Shown here piece after piece: positions 22,034 to 35,270 of a DNA stretch of 64,000 nt (the stretch's first letter is position 1; every line of letters starts with the position of its first letter). The translations under genes and the position numbers were made by a program. A model generated the notes under the pieces. The model did no database searches. It worked only from the letters and a program-made list of their open reading frames with translations, and was not told the origin of the DNA. The DNA comes from Avena insularis. Its lineage: Eukaryota; Streptophyta; Magnoliopsida; Poales; Poaceae. The DNA lies in the NCBI GenBank assembly GCA_023614405.1, contig CM042689.1, positions 275,287,533 to 275,351,532 of the forward strand, written 5' to 3'.

Positions 22034-25000
22034 TGTAACTACCTCGGTGAATTACTCTCCTAGTTACAAGCCTGGATGAGCAGAAATGGTTGAAATAGTA
22101 CGGTGAGGCCCAAATGCCACTCACAGGTAGACCTTTCGGCCGTCCCAACCATTTCCAAACATCGGGACAAGAACGGGCGGCGTAATCGGCAGGCAAAGGG
22201 ATCAACTACATACACAAATGAGTATGTATGCAAGCCACCATACAATAGTACATCAGAGCCATTCCATCTAAAAAGAAAGGAAATATAGCAACGCCATACG
22301 GCAAGATCCAAATATCCTAGATAGATATAATAGTTTAGGATATCTCCTCATACATCAAACATCAGAGTATCAGGCGGAAGCGGAAGACAAAATCCGAGTA
22401 CGGATAAGAAGCAAATCGGCATAAGATGCCCCATAAATAAGCAGATCCATACAGATCTCACGGATCCCCGTTCCCGGAATCTCTACACCGAATGATCGTT
22501 GCCCACATCGTCCGTCTCTTCCACCCAGTATCCATCTTGCGAGTGTACCTGTTCATCTGAACCAATAATTTATCGTGTGAGACCCTAGGGGTACTCAGCA
22601 AGTCTTTATGCCGCTAAAGGGGACACAACCTGGGGTGACGCAATTGCAGCAAAAGGTAAACCCTAGCAATTCTATAGATACTCGCTAACCATCCGCCTAA
22701 CCATAGATAGACAGATGTCCGTGAATTAATAACAACAGTTATAACGGTTATAAAGGTAATATCCACAGATCCATCCTCCTCCTCGCTTACCGACGAGGAA
22801 GCGGACGAACACCCCCCTTCCGTTGGCAGTTTTATTATCCATTCCATGAGTGTTGCGCTATTTACTAGTCAGGTACCTAGTCTAGTCAAATTAAAAGCGG
22901 TACTTTAGTTATGCTTGTCTATGATCGAGAAACTGTGCTCCAAGTCGTCCATAACCGCGGACACGGCTTTCAGAAAGTTTTACCCTGCAGGGGTGCACAA
23001 ATAGCAACACACACTCGATATGCCTCGGAAAAACCAAATCAAAACCCAACGAGGCAGTCACGACAAAGCAATTACAGGATTCAGAAATATTTCAGGGGGC
23101 CACCCCATTAAGCTACCCGCGACGAAGCTGGCCGGCTACGAGACAGACTCAAGGTTTGGGTGGACGGCTGTAAACGACTGGGAACCCGAAAGTGTGACTG
23201 GGCTTGTCGATACCGCGAAATCGTGTCCCGGCCCTAAACAGTACAGGTGCAGTACCTCGCACAATTTAAATAAAGCAGTAAAGCATGGCATAAGTACAGG
23301 ATAGTAAATAAAACCTCAAACTAGTTTGTGGCCCCAAGAAATAAGAATGAATCAAGCTCTGGCTCAGGGGGGTTCATAAGCCTCCCGGATGTGGATAGCG
23401 CGAATATTCAAGGAACAGGAATCAAGTACTCGGGGTCCTACGAGACACAAGTGAGCCTAAAAAACCAAATAGCAAATATGGCTCACCGGTGCCACTTTCA
23501 TTAGTTATCCCATTACTACTCAGGTTAAGTTGTTTAGGTACCTCGTTATCCATCAGACACTCACATACCCTACACATGCTGTTCTCATTTGCATGGCTCA
23601 AACAACTCCTGTAGTAAGGGCTCATGGGATGGAGGAACAAGCTTCGGTGGGGTTTAAAAGTAAAGGCTATGCAATACTTGGGATTCAATTTAATGCAATC
23701 GCGACTCAATGATGCAAGAGTAAGATAGAGGCAATAGGTACTATATGTATGCAAGCATGTGGTAGTGCTTGCCTGGCAGCTCAGTTGAAGCAAAGGATGG
23801 ATCTGGGTAGTGCTCCTGGTTCTCTTGATATATCCCCGTCAAGCCTATTCAAGAAGAACCAAACAAACAAGGCCAACATAAATAAAGTGCACAAGCATAT
23901 GATTAAAATGCATCAAGCAAACAATCATGCCATGATGAATGATGCACAATTTGCATGGCATTAACGTAGCATGGCATGGGTGAGGTGTGGAGTACAATAA
24001 TAAAGCATTTAATTGAGTTTTGGCCCCATTTTATTCTCATATTAGTTGCTGTACACATTATATTTATATGATGCATGCTTCAAAACAAACCATGGAATGC
24101 ATAAATAGAAAGGTCTCGTCGAGCTAATCATTTTAGACATATCATTTATTAAATTTGGAGTTATAAATCAAAAGTTATTAATTAATTAAGATAAAGGGGC
24201 AAATTATTGTAATTTAAATAAACTTGGAATTTTAAATGTTCAAAATATATTTTGGATTGCATATTTGAATTCCCCACATTTTTCTGATTTAAAAACATAT
24301 ATTTTTTGTATTATTTGGGTTTAAGAATTAAAAGTTATTTAAAAACAGAATTAAATTTGAATTTGAAATAATTTGAAAAAGATTTGAATTAAAACAGATT
24401 TAAACAGAAACTTTTCTCACCCACTCAAACTTAGCCACAGACGCTTACAGTTGGGGCCAGGCTAACTGGGCGTCCACGCGCGCAGACAAACTTCTGTCAT
24501 CATGGTGTGCTAGCCAGCGGTGCAGGTGGGACTGGGTTCGCAGCCACGCGTCGTGGCGACCAAGGGGGGTGCCACGCGGCATAGCGAGGACTGCGGGTTG
24601 ATGGAACGAAAGGGCGGGGTGCTATATGTAAAACGGTATAGGCACTGACTGGTGGGCCAAAGGGTACCGCGGGTTGATGCATAAAGAAAGGCAGGGGGTT
24701 TTCGGCAAAACGTCGCGGCCGTACTGTAGATCTTCCTCTGAATCTGCTCACGACGGATCGGTGCAGCAGCAAGACGCTGTGCGCGGGCTCGAACCAGGGA
24801 TCTGCGGGCGCGCGCTGGGGTGGCTAACCAGTGCGGCTAGCGGCGGGTTGGTGCTAGGAGGGCGGACGGGACCTAGCTAGGGCTTCTGCTGGCCTTGAGA
24901 GCAGACATAGCGAAGCGACGCCTTGAGGGCGCTCGACGGAAAGTCCGGCGAGGCCAGGGCGAGTCGGCGACGACGAGGATGTCTGGGGGGTTGAGTAGCT

Positions 25001-26697
25001 CACCGAGAGTGCGTTGGTGGCGTTGGATCGGGTCGGGGCGCTGGCGATCGACGACGGCGCAGACGGACCGGAGCTAGGGTTTCTCGTCGGTGCAGCGTCG
25101 GCCTGGTGGTTCTGGTACTCCTCCTTCTCGCTGGCGTCTACTGGACGTTGCAGGGGAGCCTCCTCGATCTTCCTCCACACCTAGCGTCCATGCCTTGGCT
25201 GGTTTGAGTAGGGGCGGTGGAGGCCGAGGGTTTTCCGGCGAGGGGGTAGACGGTGGTGGAGGAGAGAGGGGAGGGAGCAGGGCGTCCTTGGGGTGGATCT
25301 GGGGATGGTCTGGCGAGGCAGAGAGGCAGGAGATAAGCAGAGGGAGGGAGAGGCTGCCGTGGGGGAGTGGGTGGATGAAAAGGTGGCTCGGCCACCTTTT
25401 CTCTACCTCTCCTCACGTGCTCTGGTCGGGCAGGAGGCAAGGCGAGGCGAGGGGCGGAGTAGATGGGGTAGGGGTGAGGCCAGGAGGGAGGCTCAGGGTG
25501 GAGGGGCCCTTGTGGCATAGAGAGAAAAGAGAGAGGAGGAGCCTGGGTGGGGCTAGGGTAGGAGCTAGGCTCGGTTAGGGTTTAGGTTTGGTGGGGTAGC
25601 TAGGTGGCTGTGGGTGGCCAAGCTAGGTAGGTCATGGTGGGGTGGCTCGGCTAGAGAGAGGAGAGAAGAGGGAGGTTACTTAGGGTTTGGTGTAGATTAG
25701 GTGTAGATTAGGGTTTAGGTTTAGATGGGGTATGGGTATGGTGATGATGGAGTAGGTTTAGATGAGAGAGAGATGAGGGGTGAGGTTTATTGTTTTGTCA
25801 AGCTCAAGCAAGATCAAGCAAAGAGCAAGCAAGAACTAGACAAGGAAAAGAGAGGGTGAGGATTAAGCAAGATCACACTAGATCCCACCAAGAGAAGGGG
25901 AAGATAGAGATGCTCCCCTCAAACAAATAAAATCCAAAAGGCAAGAAAAAAGGTGGTACTTGCATGGGCCATGCAAAAATATTCAATGCCATGTGTATTT
26001 TGTGAGAACAATAATATTAACATGGCATTATATATTATGCATTCCAAAAATTGGAATAAAGGCCAAGCAAAAAGAATTAACAAGGATGTCCCATGTGGAG
26101 TAGATGGAGATGACCATTTTGATATACAATGGGACTTGCTAGTGTGTATATGCCACTAGGTAGTTAATAAGCCCACAAAATATTCCAACATGATGATCAC
26201 CCCCAAAACAACACATATGAGAGCTAGAAATAGGGTTCCACCCACAAGGCATGCAAAGGTGGCCATGTGGCTCTCATATATCAATGAGGTGAAAACAACA
26301 TGATGCCAAGATGAGAGCATGTGGAAAAGAATTGGATCCATCCCAACCCACATGAGCTAGAAGTAAAACCAGTAATGCCAAGATCATGTTTAGTTGGATG
26401 GTGGAATTATAAGGTGGTGAAAGAAAGGTGGTGGAGTTAATAAAAGATATGCCCCCAACTCAACTTGGGCATTGAAACAATATATCAAGAACCAAATACA
26501 ATATCAAGAGGCAAAAACAATTAACAATGCATATGAGATAAGAACCAAATGAAGAGGGTTTTATATGATGCTCAAATGCAAGGTGGCATGATGACATGAG
26601 CATGATATCATGATGATGCAACAATTATATATTGGAAGTAGCCATTATATTACTAGACCAAGTAGCATTACAATTGTTAGACAATTGGGATGCTACA
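22034..26697 (-). repeat. E2 right LTR (5' LTR on the minus strand)
   Basis: Complete 4664 bp LTR with TG...CA ends. This copy holds the better-preserved conserved core (22905-22998; palindrome CCCTGCAGGG at 22983-22992) and block 23186-23300 shared with E1. The GC-rich part is about 24430-25680, with degenerate telomere-like units at 25575-25735. Confidence 0.95.
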
Positions 26698-26702
26698 GCT
26701 AG
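26698..26702. repeat. Target-site duplication of E2, right copy (GCTAG)
   Basis: Matches 12028-12032 exactly and directly follows the LTR end GGGATGCTACA. Confidence 0.92.
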
Positions 26703-27907
26703 AGGCATGGCTGAGGTTGGCAATTGACGTGTTGTCTCCTGGCGCTGCTCTAGGACTTGAATGCACCCTTAGGGGTGTTGGCAAACGGTCGGGAACGTGC
26801 GGTGCTCTGAGCAGTACCGACGGCGAACTCCACGGCGTGCGATGGCTACGGGGTACGGGCGAGGAAACGATCATGTCTAGTGGTCTCCTGGGGCGGTGGG
26901 GTTCATGCTGGCGCGCGGCAAGGGCTCGAGGTGGTCGGGTTGAGTGGGAATGGTGCATGCACAGTGGTACGCGTCGGCATGGTTGACAACAGCGTGGGCA
27001 CGGCGTTCCTGACGGTTCTTGTCTCTGTCTTTGAGCTAGGGCTGGTCGAGAGGGGGCGGTGAGGTGCTGGCTACCTCCCAGAGAAGGTTGGCAAGGCTAG
27101 GGTGGCTGCTAGCTGGCCGGCGACAATGGGGTCGCATGGTGAGGCTCGGCCTGATCACCATTGATGGCAAGGCAAGCTCACAGTGGTGCTAGATGTTTAC
27201 AAATGAGCTAGATGATCTACTAAAGACTAGTTGCAACCAGAGAGGGAACAAGTTAGGCCAAATTTACTACACACTATAGTGTTTGTGATTTGTTTGATTT
27301 GAATCTGCAAGTTGTTTGATGAAATGGCCGCAAGAAACTTACTTTTTAATTTTGAAAATAATTTTGGTGGGTGTGCTAGGCATGTGCTGAGGTTTCTGTG
27401 GGTGCTTGGGTATTGAAAATTGAACTTGTTTGAGTGGTTTTTGAAATAGTGGGATCTTCCCATATGAGATAGATTAAATTTTAAACTGTCATTTAAACTT
27501 AGCATTTGAATGTTTTTGGGTGATCACAAAGTGGGCCTTGGTACCTTATTATGAGTACTAACAAGGGGTGTAAAGATCCACAAATGTTTCTATTGAGTTT
27601 TGAAAACTAGGGATAGCCAAAGTAGGCATGAGAGTTAATTTGGCAAAAATGACCATTCACTTCATTTGTTTATTTTGAGTTGTTTGTCTTTGGAAAAAGT
27701 TTGGGGATTGTTTAGATGATGTTTATTTCACCTAAGAATCATTTTACAAGCAAAGAAACACAGAACCATGGCAATTCAAAAGAATCCAAATTTTGAATAC
27801 ACACACATATGAATGCTTTCATATTTTTAGTTGGAAAAGTTTTTGTTAACCCTAATTTTGATGATTAGAGTTTTAAGATCCAAGTTTAATATTTTTGGGA
27901 TGTTATA
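26698..27907 (-). repeat. F: LTR of a Gypsy chromovirus-like element, second piece
   Basis: Continues 9561-12032 once E2 is taken out. It ends GGGATGTTATA at 27907, which looks like the LTR terminus GGGATGTTACA with one transition. No polypurine tract follows on the plus strand; instead Tat-type gag-pol coding sequence starts at once. F is therefore a solo or truncated LTR lying inside element H, or F and H are joined by a later rearrangement. Short open frames here have no recognisable domains. Confidence 0.55.
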
Positions 27908-28700
27908 ATCCACTTCTACATCGACAAACAGGATGGTTTGAAGAAGGCTATCCACATGCTCAAGGACTATCGTGAGTTCCAGAAACTCAGCGAGGGTCTC
28001 ACCCAAATGCGACGCCAGATCGTGAACCCTGTATTTGGGACCGCACCCGTACCAAGTGACATCGCCCATGGAGCTCCTCCACCACCACCCGTCGGACCAT
28101 CGCGACAAGCAATCACACATCACCAGCTAACGGTGCAGGAGGGTACCCGCCGCCAAAAGGGTCCTTGATGATCCAGAAGGGACGCCCAACCAATAGGGTG
28201 CAAAAGAAGATCACCCGCCAAGTTAGTCTGGTCGTGACCTGTCCACCATCTATCCCTGAGTACCATAGTGGATCGGAGTCCTGCATAGGTCATGCTGCCC
28301 TGGTGCTCGAGGCATAGATAGGGGGTTCGAGATGAGCCGCGTCTTCATGGATGGTATCAGCGGCATCAATCTGATATTTGCCAGCACACTCGCAGCAATG
28401 CGGATCGCGCTGTGCAGCCTGGAGCAATCAGACACGACGTTCCATGGCATAGTCCCAGGGAATGGCATATACCCTCTGTGCAAGATATGGCTCGACGTCA
28501 TCTTCGTCCAGCCCGAAAAATTCAGGCGCGAGCGGCTAGAATTCAAAGTGGTGGACTGGACATCACGGTACCACGCCATCCTCGGGCGTGTGCATTCGCA
28601 TGATTCTTGGCAGTGTCGCACTATGCGTACCTGCTACTAAATATGCCAGGACCTAGGGGCATCATCACCATCCAGGGAAGCATGATCAGACCACTACGAC
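27908..28700 (+). pseudogene. H: Tat-lineage Gypsy gag end and protease
   Basis: Plus-strand coding sequence begins right after LTR F with HFYIDKQDGLKKAIHMLKDY, the gag-protease linker type of Tat elements, then a proline-rich stretch. After a stop near 28166 the frame MIQKGRPTNRVQKKITRQV and the protease follow: SRVFMDGISGINLIFASTL near 28335-28390 (family form DGGSG, here DGISG) and TSRYHAILGR near 28560-28590. Several stops and a frameshift break it. The gag start is not in view; it would lie left of F. Confidence 0.82.
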
Positions 28701-28859
28701 AGAGACTTCAACAGAATCTCCCAGTTGTTTGGCATGCAAGAGGATCTCATGAGACTCAGAGAGGTGATAGACAAAGGGGCACCCCTGGTCACTAGACAAA
28801 ACACACCCGATATGTCGTTCGACTCCACGGTCAACACAAAGAAAGTGCAGGTCCATCCT

Positions 28860-29811
28860 ACGGATGCCTCCAAGATGGTGTTGATCTCCAACGACCTCAG
28901 TCCCGCATAGGAAAGCGGGCTCGTCGAATTCCTCCGTGAGCGCTGGGAAATTTTTGCCTGGTGTCCTGCGGACATGCCAGGAGTTCCCAGGGAATTCGCC
29001 GAGCATGCACTCAATGTATTTCCGGATGCGAAGCCCGTCAAGCAGTCGATCTGACAACTATCCGAACCAAGAGCTAAAGCTGTTGGAATCAAAGTCAACG
29101 GACTACTCGATGCCAACTTCATCGGGGGAAATCAAGGAGACTGAGTGGCTGGCCAACACCGTGTTGGTCCCCAAAAAGGACACGGACATCCTGCGGATGT
29201 GCGTTGACTTCACATCGCTCAACAAGTATTGTCCCAAGGACCACTTCCCTCTACTGCGGATTGATCAAATCATCGATTTGACCGCAGGATGCGAGAAACT
29301 CTCCTTCCTCGACGCCTACTCACACTATAACCAGATTCGGCTGAAGATCGAAGATCAAGAGAAAACGGAGTTCATTACATCGTTCGAAGAATTCTGCTAC
29401 AACACCATGCCTTTCTGACTGAAGAACACAGGTGCCACGCACCAGAGGTGCATGCAGGCGTGCCTGAAAAGCCAGATCGGTCGTAACATCCAAGTCTATG
29501 TCGACGACATAGTAAACAAGACCAGAGAAGCCAACACGTTGATCGACGATCTCCGCGAGACGTTTGATAACCTTGATCACTACAAGATCAAGCTAAACCC
29601 AGAAAAGTGCACCTTCGGCATCCCATCTGGCCAGTTACTTGACTACTTCATCTCCCAGCGAGGGATTGAGGTGAATCTGAAGAAAATCAGGGCCATATTG
29701 GCCATGGAGAAGCCGAAGAACCTCAAAGGTGTCCAACAGTTGGCTGGGCGGATCGCGACATTGAGCAGATTCATCAGCTGCATGGGCGAGAAGGCCCTAC
29801 CCTTTTACTAG
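28860..29811 (+). pseudogene. H: Tat-lineage reverse transcriptase
   Basis: Readable in three pieces. LVEFLRERWEIFAW and DMPGVPREFAEHALNV lie upstream in another frame; a frameshift occurs near 29040. The frame to 29417 carries ETEWLANTVLVPKKD, LRMCVDFTSLNKYCPKDHFP and LSFLDAYSHYNQI. A TGA at 29416-29418 interrupts PFGLKN. The next frame (29452-29811) has the catalytic YVDD at 29497-29508, then LNPEKCTFGIPSGQLL and KNLKGVQQLAGRI, and stops at TAG (29809-29811) after ALPFY. Domain order with integrase downstream (49576) makes it Gypsy; the wording of the motifs is typical of the Tat branch. Confidence 0.9.
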
Positions 29812-30987
29812 CTGCTATGCAATGTGGACAAGTTTGAGTGGAAACCCGAAGCAGACGACACATTTGAGGACCTCAAGTGGCTGCTCTCCACCTCGCATGT
29901 CCTGGTCACGCCAAAGGAACGAGAGCCTCTGTTGCTATACATCGCAGCAACACATCAGGTGGTAAGCACTGTGCTTGTGGTCAAGCGACCCGAAGATGGC
30001 AAGACCCACGGGGTCCAATGCCCAATATACTACCTAAGCGAGGTACTGACCCCGACAAAGCAGAGGTACCCTCACTACCAGAAGCTCGCCTACGGTGTAT
30101 TCATGACGAATCGACGGCGGAGCCACTACTTCCAGGAGCATTAGATCATGGTCGTCAGCGACGCCCCGCTTTCAAACATCCTGAACAACCCCAAAGCCAT
30201 GGGACGCGTAGCCTTGTGGGGTATCATATTATACCCTCTGGATATAATCTACGAGCGGCGCACCGCCATCAAATCTCACCCTGACTTCCTCGTACACTAG
30301 ATGGAACTCCAGCTGCCGGATACTCCGGATATGTCGCAATCATGGACAATGCACTTCGACGGCTCCAAGCGTGAGGCTGGAGCAGGGGCTGGCGTCATAC
30401 TGACGTCCCCTCAAGGCGACAAGATGAGTACGTCCTTCGGATGAAATTTCGCGCCTCCAATAAAGAGACCAAATACGAGGCTCTCATCCACGGCATGAGG
30501 ATGGCCAAGATCTGTGGCGCAACATGACTTGTCATCTACTATGACTCGAACTTGGTCGTCCAGCAGACGATGAACGAGTGAGACGCTCATAGCGCCAACA
30601 TGATCGCGTACCACACACTTTACAACTCACTCGAAGGATACTTTGATGGCTGCGAGCTTCGGCACATCGGCAGGGAAAGCAACAAAGAAGCTAACAGGCT
30701 CGCCAACATTGGCTCCACCTGCGCACGGGTGCCACCAAGTGTGTTTCTCGAACAAATCTGCGTACCCTCTATCAAGAGGAAATTCCCACAAATCTCAGCC
30801 GAAGAAGCAGAGCACTCGGGGGATGCGCTGCCCGAAGGACTAGAAGAACCCAAAAAGCTCGACACCGAGGCTGATCTAGTCAGCTTAATGCAGGTCATGG
30901 CAGTTGAAGAGACATGGACGCATCCGTACCTTCGGTACCTAATAAACAATGAACTGCCCGATACAAGCAATCCTCTCAAGCAAGTGT
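29812..30987 (+). pseudogene. H: Tat-lineage RNase H region and linker to integrase
   Basis: Begins with KFEWKPEADDTFEDLK and the RT-RNase H connection (YYLSEVLTPTKQRYP), broken by stops near 30142 and 30298. The second, archaeal-type RNase H domain usual in Tat elements starts near 30350 (MHFDGSKREAGAGAGV) and ends in a long open frame (30600-30987) with FDGCELRHIGRESNKEANRL. The coding sequence runs to ELPDTSNPLKQVL and is then cut by the truncated LTR of A; the zinc-binding start of the integrase is missing from the window. Confidence 0.85.
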
Positions 30988-32332
30988 TGAAAGGTATTCC
31001 CTCTCAAGCAATCCTGCAATCAAGACACAAGAAGTCTCTTGTGTCCCCAACACACCCAATACACTTGTTAGGTGTATAGGTGCACTAGTTAGACGAAGAG
31101 ATAGTGAAATACAAGCGGTAACGATGCCAGAAAATAGCTTGACGGTGAGGTAAAGACTAAAGCAAGCAAACTTGCAACAGATCTAGATGCAAACGGTGTT
31201 TCAATATTTAGAAACAAGGCCTAGGGATTATACTTTCACTAGTGAACACTCTCTCATATAAATATCCTCTCTTAATGATACTACTCTTAACTACTCTCCG
31301 GTTGGACACTCTAATCATCGGTAGGGCTATAACAGCACTCCTCAAAGTCTGCCTTCCCCAATCTAGATAACCCCACAATGTCACCTTGAGCGCTAGATGG
31401 TTCCAACAAACACCACAATTTCATAGAGACATCCAAATCCAAATATAACTCATAACAAATATTCAATCTAGCCAAAGTGCCACACACGGTATGCACGCTG
31501 TCACTTTCACACACGTGGGGAAAAGCATAGATCTATTAAAGCACAAATAGTATTTATATACACTCAAACCTAAGTGCCACCATGGCGTTAACGTTGTCAC
31601 TTTCACACACATGGGGAGAGCAGATATCTATTAAAGCACTTGAGTAGCAAGGTAGATCTACTTGATTACAAAGCTCATGATCACAATATGACCACGCATA
31701 GAGAGAGATGAACACATAGCTACATGTAGATCCCTTAGCCTTGAGTAAGAACTACTCCCTCCTCATCATGGGAATCAGCAACGGTGATGAAGATGGCAAT
31801 GGAGATCGATGGAGATGGCTTCGGGGGCACTTCGCTGTCCCGGCAGGGTGCCGGAACAGAGACTTTCTGTCCCCCAAATATCCCTTTCGGTGGTGGCGGC
31901 GCTACAGAGGTTTTTCTGTAAGTATGATGGATGATTTAGGGTTTTCTCCTTGGGGGCTTCTTATAGGCGAAGGAGGCAAGGTCGGTGGGGGGACAGGGGG
32001 CCCACACCCCCTGTAGGCGCCACCAGGGCTTGCCCGCACCTAGGGGGTGCGGCCACCCTGGTTCCCTACTCCTTATCTGCTTCGTGGTTCTGTGTTGGTC
32101 TAGGAAAAATAATAACTTTGGCTTTTGTCCTGTCCAATTCTGAGAATATTGATTTTCTACCTTTATGGAACCAAAAACAGAAGAAAACAGGCAACTGGCA
32201 CTGTGGCATCTTGTGAATAGGTTATTACCAGAAAGTGTATAAAAATACCACAAAGTGAAGACAAAACAAAGCAAAGTTGATACAAAACAAGCATGGAGCA
32301 TCAAAAATTATAGATATGTTTCCAACGTATCA
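30988..32332 (-). repeat. A left LTR (3' LTR), outer end truncated
   Basis: Matches 36254-37593 closely. The equivalent of 36127-36253 is absent; identity fades out between 30979 and 30991. A TATA box (minus strand TATAAG) lies at 31960-31965. Confidence 0.88.
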
Positions 32333-32347
32333 AGCATCCCCAGGCTT
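32333..32347 (-). other. A polypurine tract
   Basis: Minus strand reads AAGCCTGGGGATGCT directly before the LTR start TGATACG. Element D has the corresponding AGCTTGGGGATGT at 59810-59822. Confidence 0.8.
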
Positions 32348-35270
32348 AACTCCTGCTCGTCCTCGAGTAGGTAAGTGATAAAAAGGATAATTTTTTAGGT
32401 GACATGCACCCTCATAATAAAGATCAAACCATTTGCAAGCATTGAAAATTGTGATCAAAGAACTCTAAACATGTTCATGAAAGATGGTGTTCTAACAATA
32501 GGACATAGTAACTATGCAAGCAACATGTCAAGCTACAAACAAAGATCATGAATAATATGCATTGAAAAACGTTTGTTTGTTTCACATACAAAAACATGGC
32601 ATAGTGGCAATCAGCTTGTTCCTCATAGATTAGCAAATAGATGCATAGGACACCTTCAAAGTTCACAAGGGTGACTAGAAACAAGTAGCACAAGAACAAG
32701 TAATATCACAATATGCATCAATCAATAAGCTTTGGAACACTGCACACAGAATGACAACTATGCTCTCTTAATGGTGCCTAAAGGTAGAAGGTGGAGACTC
32801 AAATAATGGTGGAACAAAGGCCTTTTATAAAGGAAGCAGGGATTTCAAGTTTCAAAAAGAGCTTCCAAAAATTATGGTACTTGTTAGCTTTCAGCCCTCA
32901 TTGCCCCTATCATAAGCATCTTGAAGTGATTAAGTTTAATGTGAACAAAGATGGAGTATATGCTTGCCGAAGTATAAGTTGGCTATCTCAAGTCCCTTGA
33001 ATATAAGAGCCACATCTCATGCTACTCAACTTCAGTCACCTGTAAGTTCTTGTCATAGTAAGTACATGCATATCATAGAGAACCGCCAACGGGGTACCCC
33101 TTGCACATGGTACAGAAGCTATCCCATAACCAAAATGACAAGGCAAGCAGACAATGAGCATCTTAGTGATCTTTTTATTTACTATGTGCATAGCTTTTTA
33201 TTGAGGATGCTTCATAGATAGCTCATTATGGTGATGCTGCAAGTTTCCACCATGATTAGGCATGGCTTAGGCTAGCGGCCCAGGTGTTTCTCTAACACAA
33301 AATACATAACTCCATGGACTTACAAGCTTCCTCTTTATTTCGCACAGGTGACATCCATAGACAAAAAAGCATGATATCAACTGATTACAAAGTACAACTA
33401 CAATGTTGAAAACGTTCCCCATGACAGCATGGTTCTGCTAATTCCAACATATAAGTGCAAGCATATACAACATAGAAGACACAATGGTTCAAGTTCATTA
33501 GGGGCAAGGAATAAAAAGTGTGCCATCAAGTTTGTGAGGGCTTTAATCAATAAGTTTTCACATAACAAAATACTTTTTCATTGGAAGATAGATGAAAACA
33601 AGAATATACTTGGAATGGTGTAACACACCATGCATAGGAGTTTATAGTGGACACTTTGGAATAACTTTGTTTCTTGGGAGTTGGAAGCATGAGTAGAGCT
33701 TACTCATACAAGTGGAGGCTAGAAAAAGACTGGGAGCAACCAACTAAGAGAGCAATAATGGCCATAATCATGCAGAGCAACAAAACATTACTAATCAAAG
33801 CATAGAGTGGTACTACAAGTCAAGGAATAAATGATCATAGAGGCTATGGTCACTTGTTTATAGTCATAACATGGTGTGAGCATGTGCCAAGTCAACCCAA
33901 ACAAAGCATCAAAGGAGAATACCACAATATTATGTGTTTGTATGCTAAAACAATGCATGATTCCTTCAAGGCACATTAAGAAATCCCAATTGTTTGGAAC
34001 AAGTCATGCTACGGAAATAATCACTAAGAATAAGGTCAAAGCAACACCTAGCATGACATGATAAAGTCTAAGTCACATTCAAAACAAGCTCCCTTTTGTA
34101 CCACTTAAGCATGAAGCTTTCTACTCTTTCCAACACCAAACAACTTATTTGAAACAACTCACAAATATAATAATCAATAAAGACCAGGTAGCTTGTATCA
34201 CAAATCCATAAATAAGAACTAAAAAGTTCTAAGCTGAAAGCTCAAGAAAACTAAGGCTAAACACAGTGCTAGCAAAAGAGAACACTCACAGAACAATAAC
34301 AGTGAAAACTAGAGTGTTCTAGGCAATGAAAACAGAGTGTGTCTCTCTCCAAAAAGGTGTGTTATTATCAACCAACTTTATTCAAGCAAACTAATCAAAT
34401 AAAAAGCAAAACGAAAACTAAGACGCTCCAAGAACAACACAACTGTGCATGAAACAATAAAAACGAAGTGTCTAGAAAGACCTGAGATTTTTATTGATGA
34501 AGAAGGGGATGCCTTGGGCATCCCCATGCTTTGACGCTTGTACCTCTTGAATATTTCTTGGGGTGACACGGGTGGCATCCCCAAGCTTGAGATTTTGTCC
34601 ATTCTTCATCTCATTACATCATTCTTTCTCTACACCTGAAAATTTTCCTTCATACAAAACTTCACACAATCTTCATTAGCAACATTAGTGTATTAAAAAC
34701 ATAATAGACCTTTGGGTTTAGCTTTGTAACAGCAAAACTTTCACTAAAAAAACAAGCTACTATAGCAATTCCATCAAAAAGCTCAATTTCCCAAAAAGAA
34801 CCCAAAAAGGAATCAATAAGACGTAAATGCAAATAATGGCAGAAATCTGTCAAAACAGACTAGCAGGTAGAAACCAATTTTTTCGAAGACCTTCTGTTGC
34901 TCAAATCAAAAATTGTTGAACTAACAAAAGTTATCTAACATACTGGGGGATGTATTCATAAATTTTCATCTCAATCCGACTTACAGAGACTCCTCAAGAA
35001 TTTTTATGGTGGAGGACAGAAATCTGTTTCGGGACAGCAACTCCCCAAATCTTACTTCCCTCTCATTAGAGGTCATTCTTGGCACAAAAAGCAAACAAAA
35101 AAGGATAAGGAGAGGCCATTACAGAAGTAATAACTTCCAATACTCAAGAAAACTCCTGGGTTATCTCCCAACAAGTACTTTTTTAATGCCTTTAAGTTAG
35201 CCATGATAGTTTCAAAGATGCTCACATAGGAAATATGAATTGATTTAAAAGAGAGCATCAGGAAGCAAAT
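32348..35270 (-). other. A 3' noncoding region
   Basis: About 2.9 kb without a supported gene. It is collinear with 57205-59810 of D and with 42028-42956 (C), so it is a conserved part of the family. It contains a perfect hairpin at 34505-34525 (GGGGATGCC, loop TTG, GGCATCCCC) and, about 55 bp further on the plus strand, another polypurine-like copy (ggcatccccaagctt, 34572-34586). Confidence 0.75.
34505..34525. repeat. Perfect 9-bp hairpin in A 3' region
   Basis: GGGGATGCC and GGCATCCCC separated by TTG. The same hairpin is at 57822-57842 in D on the other strand. Its arm equals part of the polypurine tract motif. Confidence 0.85.

Larger units (their letters stand above)
12033..26697 (-). 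mobile_element. E2: complete Tekay-type Gypsy LTR retrotransposon
   Basis: Two long direct repeats (12033-16662 and 22034-26697) surround a 5371 bp interior with all Gypsy domains in the order gag, protease, RT, RNase H, integrase, chromodomain-like tail on the minus strand. Integrase after RT defines Gypsy; the chromodomain tail directly before the polypurine tract and the long LTRs point to the Tekay/Del chromovirus lineage. Primer-binding site, polypurine tract, TG...CA ends and the 5-bp duplication GCTAG are all present, so the insertion is structurally complete. The coding region has several frameshifts and stops and cannot make its proteins. Host sequence is LTR F. Confidence 0.95.

Noticed and set aside
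27827..28123. Minus-strand frame of 98 codons across the F-H join
   Set aside because: It crosses the boundary between two elements and lies opposite the Tat gag-protease linker.
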